Positions 11,514-23,099 of a stretch of DNA of 64,000 nucleotides are shown here, piece by piece. The stretch comes from Ceratotherium simum simum. Its lineage: Eukaryota; Chordata; Mammalia; Perissodactyla; Rhinocerotidae. Numbering within the stretch: position 1 is the stretch's first letter; each line of letters begins with the position of its first letter. The notes below the pieces were generated by a model. That model worked only from the letters and a program-made list of their open reading frames with translations, made no database searches and was not told the origin of the DNA. The DNA lies in assembly GCF_000283155.1 (NCBI RefSeq), contig NW_004454163.1:1199176-1263175 (forward strand). Reading direction: 5' to 3'. The position numbers were made by a program, and so were the translations under genes.

Positions 11514-11745
11514 CAAGAGTTAGAAACTACAGCCATTGGGCCAAATCTAGCTTACTGTGTCTTTTATAAATAGAGTTTTAGTGGAACACAGCCATGTCTA
11601 TTCTTTTTCTTGTTGTCAATGGCTGCGTTTGCACTACAACAGCAGAGTTGAGTAGGTATAACAGAGACCATACGGCCCACAAAATCTGAAATATTTGGTA
11701 TCTGGCCCTTTACAGAAACAAACAAAAAAATTTACTGGCCCCCAA
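11514..11745 (-). mobile_element. hAT-like non-autonomous DNA transposon (copy B, inverted)
   Basis: This is the reverse-orientation partner of 10126-10360. It reads 'gttttagtggaacacagcca', 'acaacagcagagttgagtag', 'accatacggcccacaaaat' and 'atctggccctttacagaaac'. It has the same family landmarks on the opposite strand, about 1.15 kb away. A small A-rich insertion follows 'tacagaaac'. Confidence 0.75.
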
Positions 11746-12159
11746 TATTACAGAACGCAAGGCAGAATTGGTGGAATTTTCAGGAAGAACTTGATCATTG
11801 AAAGGATCTTCCAAAATAGGGCTGAGAAGAATAAAGTTGGAAAGAAATTCAAGTCAACTGGCTGAGAATCAGGCCCTAGAGTGTGAGTGGGCACTGGGCC
11901 AGAAAGGCCAGATTATTTTGGGAGTTTGCTGTTTACTTCATTTCTGAATCATTTGGAGACTCACCCCTCTTTAAGGAAGGAGCTAAAACTACTTCTAAAG
12001 CACACTTTCTAGTGAGATGAGTGCTATGATAGTTTTGAGTGGATTCTGTTGATTCTTGGGAGACCTAGGGAAGTTGGCAGAAGGCTTGGTGATTAATCCA
12101 ATGATTAAGTACTACAATCCTTTTAAAAATATCCAGTTGTGTAACGTTATTTTGACACC
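11746..12159. other. Unassigned sequence
   Basis: I recognise no gene or repeat in this stretch. Confidence 0.5.
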
Positions 12160-12450
12160 ACTGTGCTATAAGATAAAAACTCTTTGACATGGCATATAAA
12201 GTCTTCTTTGGAAAGTCATATAAACTTAGTATTCCAGACACACCATTGCATACTTGGCTTTAAATATGAACATATCTAGTTTTGAATCCAGCTTTTGCAG
12301 ATGTTTTTCCAGTAACCCGAAAATCCTTCCCTTGCCCTTCTTCACGTAGCAGGTTGCAACTCATCCTATAAAAACATAAAAAGCCAGCTCAAATACCATC
12401 TGTTCCGGAAATCATTTGCCTAGTCTTGCAGGCATAATTAGTTATTCCTT
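12160..12450 (+). repeat. L2 LINE 3' fragment
   Basis: The sequence 'aactctttgacatggcatat', 'cttcccttgcccttcttcac', 'agccagctcaaataccatct' and 'tgttccggaaatcatttgcc' follows the L2 3' region in order. It is truncated before the terminal tail. Confidence 0.6.
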
Positions 12451-13559
12451 TCACTGTAAGTGGAGAAGATCATATAATAAGCCAGGGAGTTAGTGGACAC
12501 ATGAAGCAGAAATCCAACCTAGCAGCAGTACTTTGTCTAGGAGAGATGTCTTCTACATGTAGTAAGCCAAAGTAACAGAGGCTCCTCCCAGCATTGGTAG
12601 GAATAAATAGCAGAAACCCATCACTCCTGGGCTTCATCCCAAGAGTAACAACATAATAGGATAAGCTCATATAGTAGCTGTTCTTCCCTGAGTGAAAATG
12701 TTCAACAAGCAAATACTTTCCAGAATGTGTTAACAGATAAAACCACTTGGCAGTCTTTGCGGTGGTATTGTAAATTAGTAGACAGTGCCCTCTCAGAATA
12801 CTATGAAGAAATGCTACTTTGTGAAATAAACATTTAACAAGAAAGAGGAGAGGAAAGAAATTAAATTTGGGAGAGTTTTCCTATCACAATAAAGCATACA
12901 GAAGAAATTTAAAAGTTTCTGTCCTCCATGATCACTGTTAAAGCCATCACTCCAGTCTTGTGAATGGGGTCTTCTGATTCAGATCAAGGGCAAACTCCTG
13001 GGCGATGGCCCTGCATGACATAATCTTCACTGGAAAAAGCAAAATGGTGACTTTTTTCACAAGGAGAACACTTATGGCACAATGTCTTGTTGCTTCTGTT
13101 TTATACCATCTCTTTGGTTGGCTTTGCCTTCTTTTCTCTTTGATCTTATTCAGTTGTGTAGTAAAGGGAAGAGATTTCTTTTCTTCTTTTTTTAACTGGG
13201 AAGAGATTTCTAATTGTTTGGGAAAACAGTTTCCTGTTCCTCCAGCCTCTTTCTCCATATGTTAAGGCCAAAATGAATCCAAGATGGAGACTCAGGAAAT
13301 AATAAGCATGGAACAGAGATCTTGTTTTTTTCCTAGTAAGTATAAAATGATTTCTCATAAATAACATTAATAATAGGAAAAGTTGCCAGCTGGGATCACA
13401 GATCTGAGTTCAAAATGAGCAGGACTCATTTGCGTGGAGTGTCCTTTCCAGTCATTAAGTTATAAGCCTGAAGCAACAGTTAATTTCTGATGGAAAATTA
13501 GCATTCGTGTATATTAACACTGGACTTAGATCACTATGACTAACAGAGTATTTAATGTA
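12451..13559. other. Unassigned sequence containing a chance 103-codon ORF
   Basis: The longest frame, 12947-13258 on the minus strand, encodes a lysine-rich peptide with no domain or signal I recognise. It overlaps an 86-codon frame on the other strand (13005-13265). Nothing supports transcription or splicing. Confidence 0.45.
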
Positions 13560-14390
13560 ATAGACAAGATTAACACCAAGAATATACCTATGAAACTACA
13601 TAGGGCACATCTCTGAATCTGTAGTAAAACTACTAGTTAATAAGAAACTTATAAAACTGCACAACTATTTGGAAATTTTAAACAGTATTCTATAAGAATG
13701 GATCAATAAGGAAATCAAAATAAAATTGCATATACCTTGGAAAGAAGAGATGACCTGAAACTACATGTAAACATATTTTAAATTTGCCTGAAACTATAAT
13801 AATTGCAAATCCATAGCTTTACAGATGTATACTAGTGTTTGCACATCCACATCCACATGTACACAAACATACAGGTGAGAATGAATGAATGAATAAAACA
13901 TCCAACTAAAAAAGTTAGGAAAGAAAAGGCAAATATAGTTAGAAAAGTAGTTTGAAGGGCATAAATATAATCGGGAGAATAACTGACATTTTTGAAGATT
14001 TAGTAGGGATGACAGTGGAGAGAAATCTACAAGTCTAATGAGGTAGAAGATAAAGTAGTTAATCTAGAAACAACAAATGAGGTGTGATTACATATGTAGA
14101 AGCAGATGATGCACTAGATGAAAATAAGTTGCACAATCTATAGTAAAACAAATTCAAATATATCAATGAAATGGAAAAGATTATAAGTTAATTTCTAATT
14201 CAATTAATCCAAGAAGGAGAAAGTATATACAATATACAATATACAAAAAGTAAATGTTGTCAAAGAAATGCCCCCACAAATGCCACTATGTGTCAATGGT
14301 TTTACAAGAGATTTCTTAAAAATTCACCAGTGACAGGTAATTCCTCTTTTAGGGAAAGAATCTAACAAAAGGAGAAGTAGCTAAGATATG
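13560..14390 (+). repeat. Probable L1M/HAL1 ORF-region relic
   Basis: The stretches 'tattggaaattttaaacag'-like, 'caataaggaaatcaaaataa' and 'caatggttttacaagagatt' resemble diverged L1M or HAL1 coding sequence in sense orientation. All frames are broken and the middle is unrecognisable. I hold this call loosely. Confidence 0.4.
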
Positions 14391-14499
14391 CAGACAGTTA
14401 TACACAAGACATCCATTGAGATATTTATTGTAGATATGTTAAAAATCTAATTGTATATTACAAATCAAAGCTAAACAAGGGCTAGGGACCAGCCTTAAC

Positions 14500-15292
14500 T
14501 AATTCTCTCCTACCTAACCATCAGGAAATCATATTGGCTCCGCTTTCAAAATATACCCCAAATAATCAGACCATCTACATCTTACCGCTTAAACCACTAA
14601 CACTCTTCTCTGCGCCACCATCTTCTCTTGCCTGAAGCCTGCAACAGTCTTTAACAGGTCTCCTTGCTTACACTTTTGATCCCACCACCCCATATAGTCT
14701 CCATAGAGAAACCAGAAAAATACTGTTAAAATACATATTTGATCATATCATTTTTATGCTCAAAATAATTCAATTACTTCCCTACAAATTCAAAGTAAAA
14801 TTCAAAAACCACTGTGGCTTATAAGTATTGGATCTCTGCTGCCTCCTTTGTCTGATCCCTATTCAATCTCCTCCTTACTCACTGAGTTCCTCCAGCCATC
14901 CTGACTCCTTCCAGAGCATGCCAAGCACCTGCCTTAGGACTTTACTTCGCATTTGCTGTTCCATCTGCCCAGAACTCTCTTCCCTCAAAGAACTAGTTTG
15001 ATCCCTCATTTCATTCCATCCTTTCCTCAAACATTATCACCTCATCTAAAAAGCTTCCCTGATCACGCTTTCTAAAGGATAGAATGACCGTTCATTCTCT
15101 ATCACTTTATTTCTTCATAGTGCTTATATGAGATTATATATTTATTGATTGATCATCTGTCTTCTCCCACTAGAAAACAAATTCCATAAGAGCAGAGATT
15201 TCATTTTTTTTTTTTGCACTTGTGTCCAGTGTCTAGAAGAGTACCTGGTATATGAAAGGAACTCAATAAATATTTTTGAATTAAAGAATGGG
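14500..15292 (+). repeat. L2 LINE 3' end, long copy
   Basis: A near-complete run of L2 3' landmarks is present in order: 'aacaggtctccttgcttaca', 'catatagtctccatagagaa', 'ctcactgagttcctccagcc', 'gcatgccaagcacctgcc', 'gcatttgctgttccatctgc', 'cccactagaaaacaaattcc' and the terminal 'actcaataaatatttttgaa'. A poly-T run interrupts it near 15208-15218. This is a textbook, coding-dead L2 tail. Confidence 0.85.
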
Positions 15293-16069
15293 TAAAGTCA
15301 ATAACAACACAGGAAATGTGAAGTAACTTATGAATTTACCCATACGATTGCATTTTATTTTGTCATTAAAATAGATGTTAAGGGCATGGAGTACTTAATA
15401 TATGAATTTAAATATGAAATTCAGTCTATAAATTTGCACACAGAATATTGTGTCAACAATCTACAAATTGCATATGCATAGAAAAAGTAGAAGGAAATAA
15501 ACCAAAAATCCTTACTAAGACTTTCTCAGAGTGGTAAACTTAATAGTATTTGTTATTTTATCACTTATATATTCTTTCTTATTTAAATTTTCAGTGTATT
15601 TTTTTAAATTAGAAAAAATGTTTTAAACATTGAACACCAATTGTGCTCAGCCCACTAGGCTAGGACTGATGGCATGAAGTTAAATAGGTGTTCTGATTTG
15701 AACTGGGATAATGCATGAATATAGCAATAATTACAATCTCAGTCAAATATGACAAAAGTCACATGAGCAATGTGGGTGCTCCTTAATTTCTTAAAGCTTT
15801 ATTTTCCTCACTTGAAAAACAGAAATGATAATGCATCTTCTTCATAATTCTGTGGTAATAGTACATGACTTAATGTGAGCAAAAGACCACACACCAACTC
15901 ATTAATAGTAAACTCAATTAGTCATTTTTATTGTTATTCTTATCAGTATAGATTAAAAGAGAGAGCGATTACTTTTTGAGCAACATCAACGAAGTCATCA
16001 TGAAGTAATGGCCATTGGACCGAGCTTAAAAAGTAATAGTATTTGACTGTATAGCCAATAGTATAGACT
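15293..16069. other. Unassigned AT-rich sequence
   Basis: No recognisable gene or repeat. The stretch is AT-rich throughout. Confidence 0.5.
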
Positions 16070-16462
16070 AAGATATGCTATGATAGTAAAAACTCCCCCA
16101 GATCTCAGTGGCGCAAGATAACAAAACTTCATTTCTTATACAGTCTGCATTTCCAATGCAGGTCAGCAAAGGGGAAGGATCATCTCTGGTCATCGTAATC
16201 CCTCGGGGATCCAGAAAGACAAAGGCTTTATTCTTCTTCGCTTGACCTGTGCAGCAGGAAGAGTGGTATGCATTGACGCACTCACTGTCTCTGAAATTTT
16301 CTAGGCAGAAGTGACACATTTCACTTTCACTTACATTTCAATGGCCAAATAAAGCTACATGGCTAACTCCAACTTCAAACTGGCGGAAAGCAATCCTACC
16401 TTGTGCATGAAAGTTAAAGACCTGGAACTATTTGGTGAAAGTGCTAATGATGACCACAGAAA
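16070..16462 (-). repeat. MaLR-type (MLT1-like) LTR, antisense
   Basis: The opening 'atgctatgatagtaaaaact' and 'ctcagtggcgcaagataaca' and the closing 'aactatttggtgaaagtgc' match the common antisense MaLR LTR layout. The antisense poly-A signal is near 'cttcatttcttatac'. Divergence is high. The 83-codon ORF at 16068-16319 is antisense noise on this element. Confidence 0.5.
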
Positions 16463-16559
16463 GGCTGACAAGGAGAGTTAGTGGATTTGTTTCATTGTTA
16501 GGATAATTTGGACAATGATACAGTGTTAGGCCCTGACTTTTTCCTCTGTCTCTGGATAA

Positions 16560-17800
16560 AAACAATATAAGAATATAGCCTCTCCAGCAATATGGCAGAA
16601 CAGTTACTCCAAATCATCCTACTCCCCAAATACCGGAAAATGTTGAATATAATTTTAAAAAGGATAGTTTTAAAATGCGTGTCTGAGCCAGCAATAAAGT
16701 AAGAGTAATCCTCAGAGGCAGAAAGCAAATAGAAAGCATAAATCCAGAGTAATAAGTGAAATAAAGTCCATGGCTTCCCTGGGAAAACTTGCGCATCCCT
16801 TAATATAGAGCTTTGATTTTAATAACACGTGTGCGCCCAGAGCCCACACACAGTGAAAGATCAGAGCAGGGATCATACATAGAGCTGGGACTCAAGGCTG
16901 ACAATCTCAGTGAAAGGGTGAACCTGGAAAAATAAATAAAACAGAAAAGTTATCATTGGCAAAGATAGAATGCTCAAAAGCTTGTCTATCATCCCTTTGG
17001 CTTTCAAGATTCTTAACCACAAGCTGGTGCTCATGTGGTTTTGTGGTCCAATTTCACATTACCTATGTGGTCTGACCACCCCAAGGGAAAAAATAAAGTA
17101 CAAAGTCATGCCATGAAGTGATCATGTATTGTCACTGTTCTAGGTAGTAAGCAGAAAGAAATGTACGTACTCTCTGAAGGAACAAAACTTCAATCCTGGT
17201 TACAGGGATCTCCCACAAATTCAGTTGTTTTCAAACATGAACTCCTGGTTAAGTGCGCGTGCTCCGCTACTGGCGGCCCGGGTTCAGATCCTGGGCACGC
17301 ACCGACGCACGGCTTGTCCGGCCATGCTGAGGCGGCGTTCCACATACAGCAACTGGCAGGATGTGCAACTACCATATACAGCTATCTACTGGGGCTTTGG
17401 GGAGGGGAAAAAAAAAGGGAAAAAAAGGAGGAGGATGGGCAATAGATATTAGCTCAGGGCCGGTCTTCCTCAGCAAAAAAGAGGGGGATTGGCATGGATG
17501 TTAGCTCAGGGCTGATCTTGCTCACACACACAAAAAAAACACATGAACTCCCAATAAAAAAATCACAAAGCAAACAAGGAAGTAAGGCAATATAAATGAT
17601 AGTCAGTTGATATAACATACAGTTGGATCAAATAAAAAAGATTTTAGATATTGGAATTATCATCTATAAAATGGAAAATATATGTATTTATTGTATTAAA
17701 AATAAAAGGGAGAATATAACATGTGGAGAGGAAAAAGAGAGTATTAAAATTCGTTATTCATAGTTGAAAAAAAGTCTAAATGTAAATTTTAGAAATAAAA
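16560..17800 (+). repeat. Probable L1/HAL1 5' region, split by an ERE
   Basis: The block contains 'gcctctccagcaatatggc', 'gtgaaagatcagagcaggg', and after the SINE 'agatattggaattatcatc', as seen in L1M/HAL1 5' UTR and early ORF1 sequence. The SINE at 17246-17540 lies inside it. Identity is low and there is no usable frame, so this call is tentative. Confidence 0.4.
17246..17540 (+). mobile_element. ERE SINE, slightly 5'-truncated, intact 11-bp TSD
   Basis: It begins inside the tRNA-like head ('tggttaagtgcgcgtgctcc') and contains 'gggttcagatcc', 'ccggccatgctgaggcgg' and 'ctactggggctttgggga'. After the A-rich runs it has two tandem tail modules. The duplication acatgaactcc at 17235-17245 and 17541-17551 is perfect, so the missing head reflects 5' truncation at insertion, not later loss. 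The overlapping 94-codon ORF is ERE sequence. Confidence 0.93.
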
Positions 17801-17831
17801 ATAATATAACCTTTAGAATTTAAAGGTCGGT

Positions 17832-20050
17832 GTTTGTTTTAATTGTGGTAAAATGCATTTAACATAAAATTTACCATTTCAATCAATTTAAAGTGTACCA
17901 TTAAGTGACATTAAGTACATTTACAATATTGTGCAACCATCATCTCTACGGAGATCCACGTGTCTTGTCATCCCAAAAGGAAACTCTGTACCCATTAAGC
18001 AGGGAAGTGTTCCGTCCTCTTTTATTTTTACTTTTTTTAAAGAATTGACGAGGGATGATGTTAATTCTTCTTTAGATGTTTAGTAGAATTGACTATTGAT
18101 CCAATGTCTTTACTTGTTACAGTTATATTCAGATTTTTTATTTCTTCTTGAGTCAGCTTTGTGAGTTTGTGTACTTCTAAAAATTTGTGCATTTCATCCA
18201 GGTTATCCAATTTATTGGCACACATCTGTTCATTTCTCTTATAATCCTTGATATCTTGTAATGTTTTTAGTAATGTCTCAACTTCCATTTCTGGTTAAGT
18301 AATTTTAGTCTTCTCTCTTTTCTTCTTAGTCAATTTGGGTAAAGATTTGTCAATTTTGGTAATCTTTTCAAAGAACCAGTTTTTGTTTTTATTGATTTTT
18401 CTCTGTTGTTTTCCTATTCTCTATTTCATTTATCTTTACACTAGTCTTTATTAATTCTTTCCTTCTTCTGGCTTTGCATTTAACTTCCATTTCTATTTCA
18501 TTTGCCTCAGGTTATATTCTGATTTCCGTTGAGATTTATTTTTGACCTATTTGTTGTCTAAGAGCATGTTATTTAATTTCTACATATTTGTGGATTTTCC
18601 AATTTTCCTCTACTATTGATTTCTAGTTTCATTCCATTGTCATCAGAGAAGATATTTTATATGATTTCAATCATCTTAACTTTATTAAGACTTGTTTCGT
18701 GGCCTGATGTGTGGCCTATCCTAGAGAATGTTCCATGTGCACTTGAAAAAAATATATATTATGTTTGTTGTTGGGTGGGGTGTTCTGTACATGCCTGTTA
18801 GGATCAATAGGTCTATTGTATTGTTCAAGTCCTCTATTTCCTTATTGATTTTCTATCTGCTTGTTCTATCTATCATTGAAAGTAGGGAATTGAAGTCTCT
18901 TACTATTATTGTGAAGCTGTCTATTTCTCCCTTCAATTCTGAACATATTTGCTTCATATATTTGTGAGCTCTGAAAATATATATATATACAATTGTTATA
19001 TCTTTCTGGTGAATTGACTCTATTATCATTATATAATGTCCTTTTTTGTATTTTGTAATGGTTTTTGTCTTAAAATCTATTTTTTTTCCTGATTTCATTG
19101 TGGCCATCCGTGCTTTCTATCAGTTGCTGCTGTTTACATGGGATATCTTTTGCCATCCTTTCACTTTCAACGGATGTGTGTCTCTGGATCTAAAGCGAGT
19201 ATCTTGTAAACAGCACATAGCTGATTCATGTTTTTCTTTTTTTAATACATTCTGCTAATATCTGTCTTTAGAGAGTTTAATCCTCAAGATTTTTTACCCT
19301 CAAGATAATTTACCCGCAACATAATTACAGATATAGAAGGATTTCCTTCTATCATTCTGCTGTGTGTTTTCTGTCTTAAAACTCTTTTGTTCCTCAATCC
19401 TCCCAAACCAGCTTCATTATTTGTTTAACTGACTTTTTGTAATGTGCCATTTTGATTCTCTTCTCATTTCCTCTTATGAATTTTTCTAAGTTACTTCATT
19501 AGTGGTTTTTCTGGGGATTACATTTAACATCTTAAGTTCATAACAATATAGTTGAATTAATACCCACTTAACTTCAGTAGTATACAAAAACCCTGCTCCA
19601 CTACAGGTCTTTCCCTTCTGCTTTATGTTACTTTTGTTACACATGCGTACACATCAACGTAGACTTATAGTTTTATGCATTTTTCCTTTGAAACATATAG
19701 GGAAAGAAGAGGATACAAACCAAAATACAAAAATATTGGCTTTTATATTTATCTATGTAATCACTTTTACTAGAATTATTTATTTCATCATAGGGCTTCA
19801 AGTCACTGTCTGGTGTCCTTTTATTTCACCCTGAAGAATTCCATTTAACATTTGTTGTATAGCAAGTCCATTAGTGACAGAATTCCTTAGCTTTTGTTTA
19901 TCTGGGACTATCTTAATTTTTCCTTATTCTTGTGGATAGTTTTCCGATATAGAATTGTCAGTTCACAGCTTTCGTTTCTTTCAGCACATTAAATATGTCA
20001 TCCACTTCCTTCTGGTTGCCATGGTGTCTGATGAGAAATCAGCTTTCAGA
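17832..20050 (-). repeat. L1, antisense, internally deleted: 3' UTR joined to ORF2 and 5' sequence
   Basis: On the minus strand, 20050 down to 18060 covers the start of ORF2. Its 76-codon remnant at 18288-18061 contains Leu-Asp-Asn-Leu-Asp-Glu-Met and Leu-Thr-Gln-Glu-Glu-Ile, typical of the stretch between the endonuclease and reverse transcriptase. At 18015-17832 the antisense 3' UTR phrase 'catttaacataaaatttacc' follows, so most of ORF2 is missing between them. Several ORFs between 18616 and 19258 lie on this relic and are not genes. Confidence 0.8.
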
Positions 20051-20059
20051 TGTACACCA

Positions 20060-20933
20060 TGTTGATTTGATACATTTATATATTGCAATATGAGTGCCAC
20101 TGTAGCATTAGCTAACACCTCTATCACATAATGCAATTATCATTTCTTTTTTGTGGTGGAAATAATTAAGATCTAGTCTCTTAGCAAGTTTGATGTTTAT
20201 AACACAATATTGCTGTCTATAATCACTATACTGTGCACTAGTTCTCCAGGACTTATTTATCTACTAGTTGCAAGGTTGTACTTGCAATGTCTCTCCTATT
20301 CCCCCACCGTCAGCCCCTGGTAACCCCCATTTCGCTCTCTGTTTTTATGAGTTTATCTTTTTTAGATTCTACACGTAAGTGATATCATACAATAATTGTC
20401 TTTCTCTGTCTGATTTATCTCACTTGGCACAATGTTCTCAAGGTCCATCCACACTGTCACAAATGGCAGGATATCCTTCTTTCTCACGGTTGAATAATAT
20501 TCTATTTATATATATACCATATCTTCTTTATCCATTCATCCACTAACCAGCATTACTGTTGTTTCCATATCTTGGCTATTGTGAATAATGCTGCAGTAAA
20601 CATGAGAGTACATATATCTCCTTTATCCTGTTTTCATTTCCTTTAGTTACATACCCAGAAGTGAAATTGTTGGATCATATAATAGTTCTAGTCTTTATTT
20701 TTTGAAGAACCTCCATACTGTTTCCCATAGTGGCTGAACCAATCTACATTCCCACCAACAGGGTACAAGTGTTCCCTTTTCTCCACATCCTTGCCAATAC
20801 TTGTTATCTCTTTTCTTCTTGATGATAGCCATTCTAACAGATGTGAAGTGATATCTCACTGTGATTTTGATTTGCATTTCCCTGATGATTAGTGATGTTC
20901 AACATTCTTTCATGTACCTGTTGACCATTTGGA
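20060..20933 (-). repeat. L1 3' end (ORF2 C-terminus and 3' UTR), antisense
   Basis: Landmarks on the plus strand include 'gttagctaacacctctatca'-like sequence, 'cctggtaacccccatttcgc', 'ctcaaggtccatccacactg', 'tatcttggctattgtgaata' and 'cctccatactgtttcccata'. The minus-strand ORF at 20877-20695 is the ORF2 C-terminal region. The same L1 segment occurs in the opposite orientation at about 22360-23099. Confidence 0.85.
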
Positions 20934-23099
20934 CAACATGATCTTATATGTGAGAAAACCTAAAGATGCCACAAAAAGACTCTTAGAACTAACAAACAAA
21001 CTCAGTAAAGTTGCAGGCTACAAAATCAACACAAAAAAATCAGTTGCATTTCTGTACACAAACAGTGAACAATCTGGGAAGAAAATTATAAAAACAACTC
21101 CATTACAATACCATTAAAAAGAATAGAATATTGGGGCCAGCCCTATGGCCTAGTGGTTAAGTTTGGTGCACTCCACTTCAGTGGCCCAGGTTCACAGGTT
21201 CAGATCCTTGGTGTGGACCTACACCACTCGTCAGCCATGCTGTGGCGGCAATCACGTACAAAATAGAGGAAGATTGTCACAGAGGTTAGCTCAGGGCTCA
21301 TCTTCCTCAAGCAAAAAAAAGAGGAAGACTGGCAGCAGATGTTAGCTCAGGGCGAATCTTCCTCAGCAACAAAAAAGAATAAAATACTTAGGAATAAAAT
21401 TAACCAAGAGGTGAAAGACTTGTACATGGAAAACTACAAAATATTGCTAAAAGAAATTAAAGAAGACACAAATAAATGGAAAGATAACTCATGTTCATGG
21501 ATTGGAAGACTTTATATTTTTAAGATGTCAACACTGTTCAAAGCAATCTACAGATTCAATGCAATCCCTATAAAAATCTCAACGGCATTTTTTCCAGAAA
21601 TAAAAAAAATCCATCCTAAAATTCATATAGAGTCTCAAGGGATCGCGAATAGCCAAAACAATCTTGAAAAAGAAGAATAAAATTGGAGAAATCACACTTC
21701 CTTATTTCATAGCATGTCATAAAGCTACAATAATCAAAACAGTGTGATACTGGCATAAAGACAGACATATAGACCAAAAGAATAGAATAGAGATCTCAGA
21801 AATAAACCCTCTATATGGTCAAATAATTTACAAGAGTGCCAGGAACACTCAATGGGGAAAGAACTATTTCTTCAACAAGTGATGGTGGAAAAACTGGAAT
21901 CAAAAAGAAAGGAATAAAGTTGGACCTGTATCTTTTATCCAACACTAAAATACAAAAATTAACTCAAAATGAATTAAAGAGTTAAATGTTAGACCTAAAA
22001 TATAAAATTCCTAGACGAAAACATAGGGGCAATATTCATGACATTGGATTGAGTGTAATGAGTCTTTAGATACGACACCAAAGCAACAAAAGCAAAAATA
22101 AACAAATGGGACTACGTCAAACTTTCAAACTGCTGTGCATCAAATGACTAAATCAACAGACTGAAAAGGCAACCTATAGAATGGAAGAAAATAATTTGAA
22201 AATCACATATTGGATAAAGAGCTAATATCCAGAATATAGAAACACTTCTACAACTCAACAACAAAACAACTCAATTAAAACCTGGGCAAAGGACTTGAAT
22301 AAAGCTATCTCCAAAGATGATATACAAATGGCCCACAAGCACTTAAAAAGATGCTCACATTACTAATAGTTTGAGAAATGACAATCACAACCACAATGAA
22401 ACATCACCTCACACCCATTAGGACGGCTCTTATCGAAAAAAAACAGAAAATAACAAGTGTCAGGAAGAATGTAGAGAAATTTCAACTCCTGTGCTCTCCT
22501 TGTGGGAATGTAAAATGGTGCAACTGCTATGAAAAACAGTATGATGCTTCCTCAAAGAATTAAAAATAGGATTACCATACAATTCAGCATTTCCACTTCT
22601 GGATATGTCTTCAAAAGTCTTGCAAGCGGGATCTCAAAGAGATATTTGCACACTCATATTCACAGCAGTATTATTCACAATATCCAAGAGGTAGAAGCCA
22701 CCTAATGTCATTAACAGATGGATAAACAAAACGTGGTATATACATACAATGGAATATTATTCAGCCTTAAACAGGAAGGACATTCTGACATATGCTACAA
22801 CATGAATGAACCTTGAGGATATTTTGGTAAATGAAATAAGCCAGTCCAAAAAGACAAATACTGCATGATTCCACTTATATGAGGTATCTGAAGTAGTGAA
22901 TTTCATAAAACCAGAATATGGAATGGTGGCTACCAGGAGCTGTGAGAAGCAGAAATGGTGAGTTGTTGTTTAATGGATGTAGTTCCAGTCTTTAAAGATG
23001 AATAGAATTCTGGAGACTGGTTGCACAACAATGTGAATGAACTTAACAATATTGAATTGTACACTTAAAAATGGTAAAGATGGTAAAAAAAAAAAAAAA
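20934..23099 (+). repeat. L1, 5'-truncated, sense, with poly-A and an ERE insertion
   Basis: It starts mid-ORF2 with 'gatcttatatgtgagaaaac', then 'ggaataaaattaaccaagag', 'cagattcaatgcaatcccta' and 'ggataaacaaaacgtggtat'. It ends with 'ttgaattgtacacttaaaa' and a poly-A run at about 23084-23099. Frames are broken by stops. The longest remnants (20929-21117, 21339-21680, 22378-22563) are ORF2 pieces. An ERE sits at 21131-21371. Confidence 0.88.
21131..21371 (+). mobile_element. ERE SINE (older subfamily) inside L1
   Basis: The copy has the head 'ggggccagccctatggccta', the body 'gtgcactccacttcagtggc', two tail modules with 'gttagctcagggc', and an A-rich end. The flanks are a 15-bp duplication with one mismatch at 21116-21130 and 21372-21386. 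The shorter body, lacking the 'ctactggggctttggg' segment, separates it from the copies at 1536 and 17246. Confidence 0.9.

Noticed and set aside
12947..13258. 103-codon lysine-rich minus-strand ORF
   Set aside because: It overlaps an 86-codon ORF on the other strand, has no recognisable domain or flanking gene structure, and its Lys-rich composition reflects AT-rich DNA.
21339..21680. 113-codon plus-strand ORF
   Set aside because: It starts inside an ERE tail and continues into L1 ORF2. It is a chimera of two transposons, not a gene.
20060..23099. Twin-priming (5' inversion) as the origin of the inverted L1 pair
   Set aside because: In twin priming the inverted part comes from upstream of the sense part. 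Here the inverted piece is the L1 3' end and duplicates sequence in the sense copy, so two separate elements are needed.
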